The notes under the pieces: model-generated
What the model was told of the DNA's origin: nothing
The model's database searches: none
The model's input: only the letters and a program-made list of their open reading frames with translations
In this document: positions 32,750 through 41,955 of the stretch, in pieces
Layout of the letters: each line of letters starts with the position of its first letter
Position numbering within the stretch: the stretch's first letter is position 1
Translations under genes and position numbers: made by a program
NCBI GenBank assembly: GCA_900470805.1
Contig: UCCA01000017.1
Location: 47,526 to 111,525, forward strand
Direction of reading: 5' to 3'
Source of the DNA: Hyphomicrobiales bacterium
Lineage (GTDB): Bacteria; Pseudomonadota; Alphaproteobacteria; Rhizobiales; Rhizobiaceae
DNA length: 64,000 nt

Positions 32750-33735
32750 TGGTTGTAATTTCCGATCGACCGCATCTTTCGTTCGTGAAGCCAACGTTTT
32801 GGCAAACTATTCAACATGTGTTTGAATGAACGCACAGGGTATCGCAAAAGGAAAAGTACGATGTGGATCATAAACGGCAACCTTCGTTGATCGAAATGAA
32901 GATACCGAATATAAAACCAACGTTTTGCATAATCGTATGATCGTCGACGATGAAGATATGCCGCATGCTTCTCAATAAGCATCGTCTCTGATTGGAAATT
33001 TGCCAGAGCGTTTTTGTCCGGTGAGACGGTGGCGTGTTGTAAGACAAGCTGCTGCGGCGTGCCCACAAAATAGCATCCCCTCAGGGCGAGCCGAACGGCA
33101 AGATCGACATCCTCTACTCGTCGCAACGAGGCATCGAAACCCCCAACTGCTTTCAGAGTTGAGACACGCGCCATAAGCGCACATGTTGGTGTCCCCGCCC
33201 CATAGAACCACTCCGCTTTGCGGGAATTATAAAGCAGATAATCGGCGACACCCTCGCCGTAGGGCACAATCTCCGAAGAGCCTATTGCGGGCATATTCAA
33301 TTCATATCCATTCGGATACCTTCGCGCGGCGGAAGCAAAGCACGCAACATCCGCTGGCCCATTCCGTGCCTCACAAGCAAGAAGAGTGCGTAATTGCCCG
33401 CTGATCCGACCTGGAGAACTCTCGTCGTCATCGTCAAAGAACGCGATGAATTCTCCAACAGCATGGTGCAGAATGGTGTTTCGGGAGGTGGCGGCACCCT
33501 GATTGACGGGGTTGCGAAAAGCTCTGACATAAGGATGCTGTACCGTCCATGCCTCGACAATCTCCCAAGATCCGTCGGACGAACAGTCATCGATAATGAT
33601 AACATCAAGCGACGGCCAATCCTGACCTAGGACGGATTGCAGCGCGCGTTCGATCGTATCCCTTGCATTGAAGCAAGTGACGCCGATCGTTACTGTTGGA
33701 TTGCTTGCGTTAATCTCTACACAAGTCGCTGCCAT
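32746..33735 (-). CDS. Glycosyltransferase family 2
   Basis: A 329-residue GT-A enzyme. The N-terminus (VTIGVTCFNARDTIERAL), nucleotide-binding DDCSSDGS and metal-binding FFDDDDESSP are typical. The C-terminal part is basic and may associate with the membrane. It resembles the next upstream GT2 gene (33913-34887), again pointing to duplication. ATG 33735 has no strong ribosome site; 177 bp separate it from the upstream gene. Confidence 0.9.
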   Translation of the reverse strand: MAATCVEINASNPTVTIGVTCFNARDTIERALQSVLGQDWPSLDVIIIDDCSSDGSWEIVEAWTVQHPYVRAFRNPVNQGAATSRNTILHHAVGEFIAFFDDDDESSPGRISGQLRTLLACEARNGPADVACFASAARRYPNGYELNMPAIGSSEIVPYGEGVADYLLYNSRKAEWFYGAGTPTCALMARVSTLKAVGGFDASLRRVEDVDLAVRLALRGCYFVGTPQQLVLQHATVSPDKNALANFQSETMLIEKHAAYLHRRRSYDYAKRWFYIRYLHFDQRRLPFMIHIVLFLLRYPVRSFKHMLNSLPKRWLHERKMRSIGNYNQ

Positions 33736-33912
33736 GAAAATCTCAAATCCTTATGCAGACATCAGTATGCGCGAGGTTCGGCGCATCAACTCCTCATCTT
33801 TGAAGGCTTGGCGTCCTTGTCGAGATGACGCGTTTTGATGGGCAATCTGTCCAAGCGTCCTAGGTTATCCTTTGTTCGTTAGCCTCTTTGTTTTTGCGAC
33901 GATTTTTGAACC

Positions 33913-34887
33913 TTACCTATGAAATTTGCTGAAAGCGAGGTTCAATGATAGGTTGCGCCTAGACGACACCAGCCGTCTGTACGTTGCGCTGGGCCAACGT
34001 GTGGCGATGACAGCCATAGCTTTGACGAAAGCGAGTCTCTCTCCTTCTAGCAGCAAATGCTTTGCATCGAGCCACCGAATGCCGAACTCGTAAAGCCCTT
34101 CCGCCTCCATTACAGCTCGGTGTTTCTGCATGACAAGACGCAGATTGCGCAGTTCTTCCTTCAGGCTCTTTTCAGAACTCTTTGTCATGAATTGTGTAAC
34201 GAGCGGCTCAGAGAGCCCTAAAAAATGTCCGTCGTGGAGAGCCAGGCGAATGTTGAACTCTGTATCTTCGCTTCGGCGAAGCTCCACATCAAAGCCACCA
34301 AGCACGCGGTACGTTGTTGTTCGAGCCATCTGGCTGCATGTTGGCATGGCTCCATATCCGTCCTCCAACGGCGTGCCTAAAAGAATCCTTCTAGCAACAT
34401 CTAAACCTGACGGTGCGCGCCTGCCTTCCCGCTCGCCCATTGTCGGCGCGCAATAACTCAACCCATCCTCGTGCACCAACGTCCTTGCCGTATGACAGAT
34501 AACGGGCTCCCCGTGGGCGAAGCGGGCTTCGTATTGTAAAATGCGCTGCAATTGCTTTTCTAGGCGGGTCGGATCGCTGACGTCGTCGTCGTCGAAGAAT
34601 GCAATGAACTCGCCTTTTGCCTCCGCTATGATCCTGTTGCGGCTAGCTGCAACCCCCGCATTCGCTAAATTCGAAAAAACCCGGATACCGTTAATGGTCT
34701 CGGCGCGACGCGTGAGTAGGCTCAAGCTGCTGTCAGTCGAGCAATCATCAACCACTAATATTTCTATCCGCTTCCATGTTTGCCGCAAGGCGGACTCCAA
34801 AGCGCGATCAAGGGTATCGGCCGCGTTGAAAGTGGTAATTCCGATAGTGATGAGGCTAGATGGATCATTCCAATCGCTTTGAGACAT
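33913..34887 (-). CDS. Glycosyltransferase family 2
   Basis: Start at ATG 34887 (MSQSDWNDPSSLITIGIT), overlapping the previous gene by 23 bp. The 324-residue GT-A enzyme has DDCSTDSS and FFDDDDVSDP. It is paralogous to the 32746-33735 product, sharing ITIGxTxFNAxDTxxRAL and the spacing of the DDDD motif. The frame upstream of this ATG is a shadow of the GT4 gene. Confidence 0.9.
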   Translation of the reverse strand: MSQSDWNDPSSLITIGITTFNAADTLDRALESALRQTWKRIEILVVDDCSTDSSLSLLTRRAETINGIRVFSNLANAGVAASRNRIIAEAKGEFIAFFDDDDVSDPTRLEKQLQRILQYEARFAHGEPVICHTARTLVHEDGLSYCAPTMGEREGRRAPSGLDVARRILLGTPLEDGYGAMPTCSQMARTTTYRVLGGFDVELRRSEDTEFNIRLALHDGHFLGLSEPLVTQFMTKSSEKSLKEELRNLRLVMQKHRAVMEAEGLYEFGIRWLDAKHLLLEGERLAFVKAMAVIATRWPSATYRRLVSSRRNLSLNLAFSKFHR

Positions 34888-35974
34888 CTGCAATCGCCCG
34901 CTCCCATTGAGAAAGTATCCGATCCTCCGAGAAGTTTGCCGGCAGCTTGGCAGCAGCTTGTCCGAACCGCAGTCGAAGCAATTCATCCTGCATGAGCTCG
35001 GCAAGACAATCTCTTAGAGATTCGACGATGCCGTTGCCGCTTGCCAGCGCGCCGGTGACGCCATGGTGGATCAGAGATTTTACACCAGGGCATTCCGCAT
35101 AGCCGACGGATGGCAGACCATGCGCTAGAGCTTCGGCCAATGCATTGGGAAAGCCCTCCCATCGAGACGGCAGACAGAAGAGGTGCGCTTGGCAATACTC
35201 TTCCGAAACGTTCTTCGTCGGACTAATAAGTAAAACGGAACCGTCCAGCCCCAATTGCCGAATTGAGGCCTCCAACTCGGGTTTGAGAAAACCTTCTCCA
35301 ACGATACGCAATGTCCAGTCGGGGAAGCGCGGTCGCAATTGCGCGAACGCATGTATAAGTGCCTGTATATTCTTCTGATCCTCAAACCGCGCCACACAGA
35401 GCAGGACCCAAGTCGTTCCATGCCGCTTGGCCGGTTCGGCAAGAGATGCCGGTCGCGCGACCGGATTGCCGATCGTCACTATCTTGCGCTGTAGCCAGCT
35501 GGGATAACCCGTCTTGTATTCTTCCAACTGTACGGGAATCTTTTTCGCCATTGCCAAGAGCAACATGTAACTGAAGCGGGTGATGCGGCCATACTTCAGT
35601 TGGTACATCACTGGACTGTTTCGCTCAGCAGCAATAATCGATGCCCCTGCCATCAAGCAGGCAGCATAGACGGTCTTGTCAGTACTCATCACAAATCCAA
35701 TGAGGATCTGGGTCTTGAGCGACGTTAAGAGATCGGCCAGAACCTTGGTTCGCCGGATCTTGTCCCTCCAGCCGGCATCAAAACCAAGTCGGTGCCAAGT
35801 TACAGCATCGTCAAGAGGGTAAAAGCAAGTAGCAAGCGCAGAATCCCAACTCACGAGGTGGACCTCATGTCCTTTCCGCGCCAATGCATTTGCAAGCCAT
35901 ATTATCATGCGCTCAGCGCCACCGGACGACTCGTGCAGGCGGAAAAAATAGAGTGCTATATGGCGACGATCCAT
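34865..35974 (-). CDS. Glycosyltransferase family 4
   Basis: A 369-residue GT-B enzyme: SSGGAERMIIWLANALARKG, LLCVARFEDQKNIQALIHAF, HLFCLPSRWEGFPNALAEA. It is the paralogue of the 31637-32749 product. It begins 10 bp after the FkbM methyltransferase gene. Probably transfers one sugar of the repeat unit. Confidence 0.9.
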   Translation of the reverse strand: MDRRHIALYFFRLHESSGGAERMIIWLANALARKGHEVHLVSWDSALATCFYPLDDAVTWHRLGFDAGWRDKIRRTKVLADLLTSLKTQILIGFVMSTDKTVYAACLMAGASIIAAERNSPVMYQLKYGRITRFSYMLLLAMAKKIPVQLEEYKTGYPSWLQRKIVTIGNPVARPASLAEPAKRHGTTWVLLCVARFEDQKNIQALIHAFAQLRPRFPDWTLRIVGEGFLKPELEASIRQLGLDGSVLLISPTKNVSEEYCQAHLFCLPSRWEGFPNALAEALAHGLPSVGYAECPGVKSLIHHGVTGALASGNGIVESLRDCLAELMQDELLRLRFGQAAAKLPANFSEDRILSQWERAIADVSKRLE

Positions 35975-35984
35975 CAGCGGATCG

Positions 35985-36782
35985 TCAAATCGAAGATTTG
36001 GTAATAAGCGCCTGCTTAGTCATCAGATAGACCTGTTTGCTGCTGCCTGTAGAGTTCAATTGCAACTTAAATGTGAACAGCTCGTCAAGCGTGTGCATGA
36101 CGACAGCTGCATCAATGCGATCAGAATGGACTTCGATGATCAACGCATCTACATTCGAAAGCACGTCGCGCGCCGCAGGAACAACTGACTCTTCACCGCC
36201 CTCGATATCAATCTTGATCAGATTGGCCCGGTCCCATCCAAGCCGGGACAACAAGGAAGGCAGCGAGACACCTTCGATTGCCTCCTCGCCAATGCCCTCG
36301 ATTACGCGATGCCCCAGAGAAATCCCTCGTCGCTCCAAGGTGAGTGAGGCGTCACGGCCCCAAACGCCGACGTTGAAGATTTGCCAGTCGTATTCTGGAT
36401 TCCTCTGCTTGTTCAGATGAAGCACTTCGTACGTGTCAGATGCCGGTTCGACCGAGGCGACCTTTGCCGCTGGGCAACGGGATAGAACTCGCATTGCGAA
36501 AGTCCCGATATTTGCCCCTAGATCGAGAATCCTAGGTGCTTCTCCAGGTGCGAACAGCTTGTCTATACACGCGTATTCATCTTCAACGATGACCTCGCGA
36601 ACGGCAGGCCAGTCCTCCTTGCGCGCTGCAAGGAGCATCTTTGCCACCCTGAAATTCCCCAATTCCGGCGCCCGTCCGGCACGCAGGAACCCATAGGCAT
36701 CAAACGGATTGCCCATCATCCGCCAGCAGGAAAACCAGTCGGCTGTAAACTGACGTACTCTTGAAAACGTTATTCTACGCAT
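35985..36782 (-). CDS. FkbM-family methyltransferase
   Basis: Start at ATG 36782 (MRRITFSRVRQF), overlapping the upstream gene by 8 bp. The 265-residue protein has ILDLGANIGTFAMRVL as SAM motif I, VASVEPASDTYEVLHLN, and LIKIDIEGGEESV, the FkbM signature. FkbM proteins commonly O-methylate sugar hydroxyls in glycans. It lies in a run of three methyltransferase genes. Confidence 0.88.
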   Translation of the reverse strand: MRRITFSRVRQFTADWFSCWRMMGNPFDAYGFLRAGRAPELGNFRVAKMLLAARKEDWPAVREVIVEDEYACIDKLFAPGEAPRILDLGANIGTFAMRVLSRCPAAKVASVEPASDTYEVLHLNKQRNPEYDWQIFNVGVWGRDASLTLERRGISLGHRVIEGIGEEAIEGVSLPSLLSRLGWDRANLIKIDIEGGEESVVPAARDVLSNVDALIIEVHSDRIDAAVVMHTLDELFTFKLQLNSTGSSKQVYLMTKQALITKSSI

Positions 36783-37545
36783 GTCGTTTGGATCCGGTGA
36801 TGACGTAGCCAAGCGCGGCATTATTAAGCGTTTCTGAAAGTCTGGTATTGTACCGCAAGCCTGAGCCTCTCGATCGCAACTTTGCATACAAGAGACCATA
36901 AAGGGGAACAATCCAGCGCCGCAAGGTGCGCAGAGGTCCGGCTCCTTCCGTCAATGAAAGCCCAGCACTGAAGAAATCCCAACACAGCGGCCTGATTTCC
37001 ACGTCTTCGAAGCCAGCGCGAGCAAGTGCAGCCTCCCACCAATGCGCTGTTTGTCGATGATAGTCGTCTTTTCCGTGGACACGGAAGAGGAAGGGAACCC
37101 CCAAGACTATTCGCCCGCCGGGCCTTACAACGCGCGCAAGATCAGCCAGGGTCTCCTCAACGTTGTAGACATATTCCAGCGTATTAAACGAAAGGAGCAT
37201 GTCATAGCCTTCGTCCTCGACCGGAAGCGGCATCCCCCTGTTTGTTACATAGGTAGGCTCCATATCAGCGTCGATATTCGCCGAAATGTAAACTCCTTCC
37301 ACAATTCGCGCCGTCAAGTTGGCGAAGTAATGTGCCCTACGTCCCCCTCCAAAATCGAGGATTTTTCCGGAGTAGCTCTGCGCCTCCATCTCTTCGTTCA
37401 TAAGAGCGCGGTAAATCGAAACGCGCTCTCTGAGAAAGATGCGATGGTATCGCTGCAACGTGGGCTTTAGAGGAGGGAAAATCATCCTTTCCCAATGCAG
37501 CCAACCCGAGGTTTGGTCAACTGGTTTTCGCCAATACGAAAACAT
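36775..37545 (-). CDS. Class I SAM-dependent methyltransferase
   Basis: Start at ATG 37545 (MFSYWRKPVDQTSGW). The 256-residue protein has KILDFGGGRRAHYFANL as an atypical motif I, ANIDADMEPTYV, YDMLLSFNTLEYV, and VRPGGRIVLGVPF. Its N-terminus overlaps the end of the preceding methyltransferase by 29 bp. Likely substrate is a sugar or nucleotide sugar of the polysaccharide pathway. Confidence 0.82.
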   Translation of the reverse strand: MFSYWRKPVDQTSGWLHWERMIFPPLKPTLQRYHRIFLRERVSIYRALMNEEMEAQSYSGKILDFGGGRRAHYFANLTARIVEGVYISANIDADMEPTYVTNRGMPLPVEDEGYDMLLSFNTLEYVYNVEETLADLARVVRPGGRIVLGVPFLFRVHGKDDYHRQTAHWWEAALARAGFEDVEIRPLCWDFFSAGLSLTEGAGPLRTLRRWIVPLYGLLYAKLRSRGSGLRYNTRLSETLNNAALGYVITGSKRHA

Positions 37546-38233
37546 AATTGACCGGCCACAGAGATCGGACATTTTTGCTATCTACGCGGGCTAGGTTGAG
37601 AAGGGCGCTTTCAAGCGCGTGAAGGCCCCTGAACATCCACTGGGCCAGCGCAATCGCCACATCTATGACACGGAAACGCGCGAGAAGACCTCTGTTGAAA
37701 GACTGCATATAAAGCGCGCAATTCACACCAGCAGAAAACCAGTAACCAGCGATCTCCCTTCGCTCAACGACCTCGAAACCAGTCTTCTCGGCCAAGCCCT
37801 CGATAAAGAAGCGCGTGTAACGCAGATAGTCATGAGGGGCAGCGTGGATGGGGTAAAGGAACGGCGAGGTAACGATTGCTATGCCGCCAGGCTTAAGTAA
37901 TCGATGAGCTTCAGCAAATGCTTCCTGCGGTTTATCGAGATGCTCGATCACCTGGATTAACATCACTGCGTCAGCCTCTCCATCAGCAGCCGGCACTCTG
38001 TAGGCCGATCCCACCAGATCGATGAAACCTTGGTCGTAGAAACCGTCATCGATATCTACGCCAATGCAAATGCAACCGATTTTGGTCAAATCTGCAGAAA
38101 ATGGTTTAGTGCCGCACCCAATGTCAAACACACGATGGCCTGGACTAAGCCGGCCAAACACCTCAATTACATTTTTCCTTACAGATCGCCGCACATCGAG
38201 GGGACGCAGAAGAGTACTATTTGTATCAGGCAT
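37517..38233 (-). CDS. Class I SAM-dependent methyltransferase
   Basis: Start at ATG 38233 (MPDTNSTLLRPLDVRR). ATG 38263 would add ten residues. The 238-residue protein has HRVFDIGCGTKPF (motif I), CIGVDIDDGFYDQ, VMLIQVIEHLDKP and LLKPGGIAIVTSPF. First gene of the block downstream of the 38301 palindrome, so it may have its own promoter there. Confidence 0.85.
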   Translation of the reverse strand: MPDTNSTLLRPLDVRRSVRKNVIEVFGRLSPGHRVFDIGCGTKPFSADLTKIGCICIGVDIDDGFYDQGFIDLVGSAYRVPAADGEADAVMLIQVIEHLDKPQEAFAEAHRLLKPGGIAIVTSPFLYPIHAAPHDYLRYTRFFIEGLAEKTGFEVVERREIAGYWFSAGVNCALYMQSFNRGLLARFRVIDVAIALAQWMFRGLHALESALLNLARVDSKNVRSLWPVNYVFVLAKTS

Positions 38234-38300
38234 CGGGACAACCCTAAACGTTGGTTCCTTCAACGTGCCCTTTGCCCATCGTTGATGTCAACTAGATAGA

Positions 38301-38328
38301 AGAACGCATCCACGTGTGGATGCGTTCT
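38301..38328. terminator. Perfect 28-bp palindrome between two transcription blocks
   Basis: AGAACGCATCCAC-GT-GTGGATGCGTTCT: 13-bp arms around two bases, giving a very stable hairpin. It lies 28 bp past the SGNH gene stop and 68 bp before the next methyltransferase start. There is no T-run directly after either arm on the coding strand, so it may be an attenuator, a processing site or a protein-binding palindrome rather than a classic terminator. Confidence 0.55.
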
Positions 38329-38355
38329 GCTCAAAGATAGTACGCTTTTTTTAAG

Positions 38356-39129
38356 CTAAATATTGTCGCTGCTTATAAATTGCGCAAGTTCGCTCGAGAC
38401 CAAAGGGAAAAGCCGTTCCGCGAGCATCTTATGACCGCGAAGGTTCACATGGGCACCGTCCTCAAACAAGGTTCCGCCTCCTTCGTACTCAAATACGAGA
38501 GTAGAGGCGTAAGGACATATAGGTTTGAGTTGCCGCTCGAGTTTGTTTGCAAACGACCGCAGCAATTTGTTGGCCATACCCAACGAGTTACGTGGGACTG
38601 GTCCATGAACGATCAGTCGAATGCCCAGATCTTTGCAAAGTTGTGAAACAGAAATAATCTGCTCGATATAGTAATTTTCAACACGCTTATTAACACCAAA
38701 CATGAAACCCAAAAATACGTTAATGTTGAAAGCAGAGAAGTACTTTCTCTTGACCGAGTATTTGAGGTCCTTGATCGTTCCGACAAATTCATCCTCTGCC
38801 TCTGCCGGCATTTTCAGCAGATTCCCTGGTTTTCTTCCCAGCAAAAGTGGATTGACCCGATACTGCGGGGCTCGCAAAAACAGTCTGCAGGCCCGAACGA
38901 AAGGAGCAGGTCTCACCTGAAGAAGTAAAATGTCTAGTTTACGCTTGCTATTCAGGTTTTTAATCTTCTCCTCGAGGTCCTCGATGTTGGAGTATCCCTC
39001 CAACGAGAATGTCACATCGAAATCGGGCTTCACACCACTCTTAAGGCGACTGTAGAATAGCTGGCTCTTGCCAACGTTCCCAAGGCCTGCAAGGCATCCA
39101 CCGACCAAGCCGATTTTAATGTTTTCCAT
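38356..39129 (-). CDS. SGNH-hydrolase-like protein
   Basis: Start at ATG 39129 (MENIKIGLVGGCLAGLGN), overlapping the CitE-like gene by 14 bp. The 257-residue protein ends with the SGNH block V DGAHVNLRGH, which carries the catalytic Asp-His pair; the block I Ser position reads GGCLAG, so a Cys replaces the expected Ser or the loop is shifted. IRLIVHGPVPRNSLG fits block III. Such proteins add or remove acyl groups on glycans. No signal peptide, so it acts in the cytoplasm. Confidence 0.6.
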   Translation of the reverse strand: MENIKIGLVGGCLAGLGNVGKSQLFYSRLKSGVKPDFDVTFSLEGYSNIEDLEEKIKNLNSKRKLDILLLQVRPAPFVRACRLFLRAPQYRVNPLLLGRKPGNLLKMPAEAEDEFVGTIKDLKYSVKRKYFSAFNINVFLGFMFGVNKRVENYYIEQIISVSQLCKDLGIRLIVHGPVPRNSLGMANKLLRSFANKLERQLKPICPYASTLVFEYEGGGTLFEDGAHVNLRGHKMLAERLFPLVSSELAQFISSDNI

Positions 39130-40060
39130 TGGAGTACCGCGAAATGTATAGTTTGGCCATTTTGTAATGATGCGGTGTAATGAACTCACCATTATCGGGA
39201 TTCATCGCAAAACTGCGTTTTGAGCGCAAATTCCCCTCAAATTCTGATACAATTTTTTCCGCGAGAGAGAGTTTGTCGACATCCTGTTGGGCGACGGGTA
39301 AAATTGTTTTCCCCAGTTCGATTCCAGTTCCGTGCTGTGATTGGTCTGAGGTCAAGGCCGTAATTCCAAAGCCATGTTTGCAGCGTTCTGCTACAGTTCG
39401 GATAACTTGCTCAAACAAACCAAAATTATAGAGAAGCCCGAAAGGCGTGTGCATATAGCGGGTTCCAGCACTCTCCACCTTAAAGATCAGGTCATCGACA
39501 ATTTTCCAAAATTCTGAACTTGTTTGATCATAAAATGGCCAGCACTCAGCATCCAGCGAATAGTCAAAGTGACCATAGTGGACATACTCAATATCTAAAC
39601 CACTGCGATGGTCGAGTATTTCCGACAAATTCCGGACGCCGTTTACCGTTTCGATAATAGGAATTGCCTTCAAATATCTAGGGTCGAAACCGAGTGCGTC
39701 TCGGATCTCTATGAGATCATTCAGACTTTCGACCTTCGGCAAGAAGGCACCTACTTGGAACCCTAGGTCAACAAGTTCGTCCAAAAGTGCGACATCTTTT
39801 TGGAACTCGCCGGATCGGAGCGCGTTTATTCGAAGATAAACGCGTTTCGGCATCTGATCAAACGCTTGGCTTGCGAGTGCCGGTACAGATTCGCGAGCTG
39901 CCTTTTTAAGCGCTGGTGTATTCTCAGGATTAAGAGTGTCCTGCACACTATCCTCAATATCCAAAATGGGAACGCATCCGATGTTCAGGACGCGCGGGAT
40001 GACCCTCGTTAGAGCCCGAGACATGCTCATCGGCACATACTGAAAGACCTTATATTCCAC
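39116..40060 (-). CDS. CitE-like (HpcH/HpaI) aldolase/lyase in a polysaccharide cluster
   Basis: A 314-residue TIM-barrel protein with PILDIEDSVQDTLNPEN, RVYLRINALRSGEF, VGAFLPKVESLNDL and AIPIIETVNGV. These are the acidic metal-binding and Arg-containing motifs of citrate lyase beta / malyl-CoA lyase enzymes. It would cleave or form a C-C or ester bond of a CoA-linked or free carboxylic acid. Its translation overlaps the SGNH gene, so the pair may make and attach an unusual acyl decoration. That pathway role is inference. Confidence 0.75.
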   Translation of the reverse strand: MEYKVFQYVPMSMSRALTRVIPRVLNIGCVPILDIEDSVQDTLNPENTPALKKAARESVPALASQAFDQMPKRVYLRINALRSGEFQKDVALLDELVDLGFQVGAFLPKVESLNDLIEIRDALGFDPRYLKAIPIIETVNGVRNLSEILDHRSGLDIEYVHYGHFDYSLDAECWPFYDQTSSEFWKIVDDLIFKVESAGTRYMHTPFGLLYNFGLFEQVIRTVAERCKHGFGITALTSDQSQHGTGIELGKTILPVAQQDVDKLSLAEKIVSEFEGNLRSKRSFAMNPDNGEFITPHHYKMAKLYISRYSNGKH

Positions 40061-40102
40061 GCTTTTTCCAGTCTCGAGAGATTTAAATCAAAAGTGCATA
40101 CA

Positions 40103-41893
40103 CTAGGCGGCTAGCCGCCTCCACAGTTCGTAAAACACACCGCGCCGTTCAATCAGATCATCCCATTTTCCTTGTTCAACCAGTCTTCCATGGTTGAGAA
40201 CCAAAATCTGATCGGCGAACCGTACAGTGGAAAGCCGGTGGGCAATCAGGATGATTGTTTTCGTTGCCCGCATCTCAAGCAGCGCTTGAATAACTTTCTC
40301 CTCCGATTCCGTATCGAGGGCGCTCGTGGCCTCGTCAAAAATCAAAATTGGAGGATCGTTGATTAGAGCTCGAGCCACAGCGATGCGCTGTCGCTGACCC
40401 CCTGACAGCTTGAGCCCCATCTCCCCAACATGAGTTTCGTATCGGTTATCGAGAGCCTCTATGAAGTCCGAAGCGTACGCCAATGCCGCTGCTCTTTCGA
40501 CCTCCTCCGTCGATGCATTCGCCTTAAACAACCTTATGTTTTCTGCGATCGTCCCGTTTATAAGAGTCAACTCTTGAGAAACATAGCCAAAACTTGCTCG
40601 CCACGACAGCGTATTGAACTCAGACGCCGAGCGGCCGTCTACAGACATCTGGCCAGCATCTATCTCAGTCAGACGCAATAGCGTGTCAACGAGGGTCGTC
40701 TTGCCCGCGCCCGAGGGTCCAACCACGGCTATAATGCCATTAGGCGGAATATTAATGGTGATGTCCTTCAACGCAGCTATATCGCCATGTTGCACTGAAA
40801 CATTCTGAAGAACGATCCCGCTTCTGACCTGGGCGGGGTCTAACTCTAGTCCCCCCGACCACTGCGCCTCGGCTTCCCGAACCGCAAATCCATGGACCTC
40901 TTTGATATGGGAGAACTCTGGCAATCGTGCATAAACTTCTTGGATGGATCCGAGAGTGACCGTGATCTTCCCGTAGGCTCGCACGAAGATCATCAAAACA
41001 AGTAACGTCTGTGAAGATTGGGTACTGGTACCTAAGGAGGGCGCATAGGCAATTCCCACTACGAGCGCGATCATAATGAAAAATTCTGCGGCCACTCTCG
41101 ATGTGTTTGGAAGCATATAACCCATGCGTTCGCTTGCAAAGATCGATCTGAGAGGTTGGGAAACCATGGTCTCCAAGGCGAAGCCATGCGGGGCTGCCTT
41201 CACTGCCTTTATGTTCCCTAGGAATTCCTGGGCTACGACCATCATCCGATTCGTGCCCTTAACCGCTGTCCAGGCATTGCGCATGATTTTTTTAAGAATG
41301 ATCGAATTAAAGAAGACCACGGTTATGCCTATTGCAAGCATCAACATGGTGAGCCTGAAGGAAATCAGGAACGACGCGACGAAATAAGAAACCACAACTA
41401 GAAAGTCGCTAAGGAACATCAACAAGCGAGTGACCGCGGTGGAGAGACGCGCGGTTTCCTGCGAAAGAACGCTCGTCAATTCACCTCGACTGGCATTGAG
41501 AAAGAAACTCCATCGCGCTCGGGCCAAAGCCTGAAAAAGTTGCTGACGCCATATGAATGTATAACGCTGCGTGTATGTACCCTGCAACCAACTCTGGAGT
41601 AGGGATAGAAACGATTGTGCTGCGAACGTAAGAAGAACTACTGCCGCAACGTAATTAAATTCGTAGGGAATCCCCCACTTGGCGAAATAAGCTTGCGCTC
41701 CTGCAACTACGCCTGAATCAGCTCCGTCCACCGGCACGCCAATAAATGGCAAAAGCAAAAACGATACAACGATCCGCAAGCCATCGCTGGCCGCACAAAC
41801 TGCGCTCAGAACGGCGAGACCTACGAACCTGATTTTAAGTTTCGACACCACATCCTTGAAAAATTCAAGCAACGCCTTGCGATTATGGGACAT
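40103..41893 (-). CDS. ABC exporter, PglK/MsbA-type lipid-linked glycan flippase candidate
   Basis: Start at ATG 41893 (MSHNRKALLEFFKDVV). The 596-residue half-transporter has six N-terminal membrane segments and a C-terminal ATPase with Walker A VGPSGAGKTT, signature KLSGGQRQR and Walker B ILIFDEATSALD. No Wzx flippase gene is seen in the cluster, so this protein is the best candidate for flipping the lipid-linked repeat unit, as PglK does. Confidence 0.88.
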   Translation of the reverse strand: MSHNRKALLEFFKDVVSKLKIRFVGLAVLSAVCAASDGLRIVVSFLLLPFIGVPVDGADSGVVAGAQAYFAKWGIPYEFNYVAAVVLLTFAAQSFLSLLQSWLQGTYTQRYTFIWRQQLFQALARARWSFFLNASRGELTSVLSQETARLSTAVTRLLMFLSDFLVVVSYFVASFLISFRLTMLMLAIGITVVFFNSIILKKIMRNAWTAVKGTNRMMVVAQEFLGNIKAVKAAPHGFALETMVSQPLRSIFASERMGYMLPNTSRVAAEFFIMIALVVGIAYAPSLGTSTQSSQTLLVLMIFVRAYGKITVTLGSIQEVYARLPEFSHIKEVHGFAVREAEAQWSGGLELDPAQVRSGIVLQNVSVQHGDIAALKDITINIPPNGIIAVVGPSGAGKTTLVDTLLRLTEIDAGQMSVDGRSASEFNTLSWRASFGYVSQELTLINGTIAENIRLFKANASTEEVERAAALAYASDFIEALDNRYETHVGEMGLKLSGGQRQRIAVARALINDPPILIFDEATSALDTESEEKVIQALLEMRATKTIILIAHRLSTVRFADQILVLNHGRLVEQGKWDDLIERRGVFYELWRRLAA

Positions 41894-41955
41894 AGTTATT
41901 GCTTTCCTCTGCCACCTGCATGGTGGCACTGCACTGCTTTATAAGCATTGCCTAG

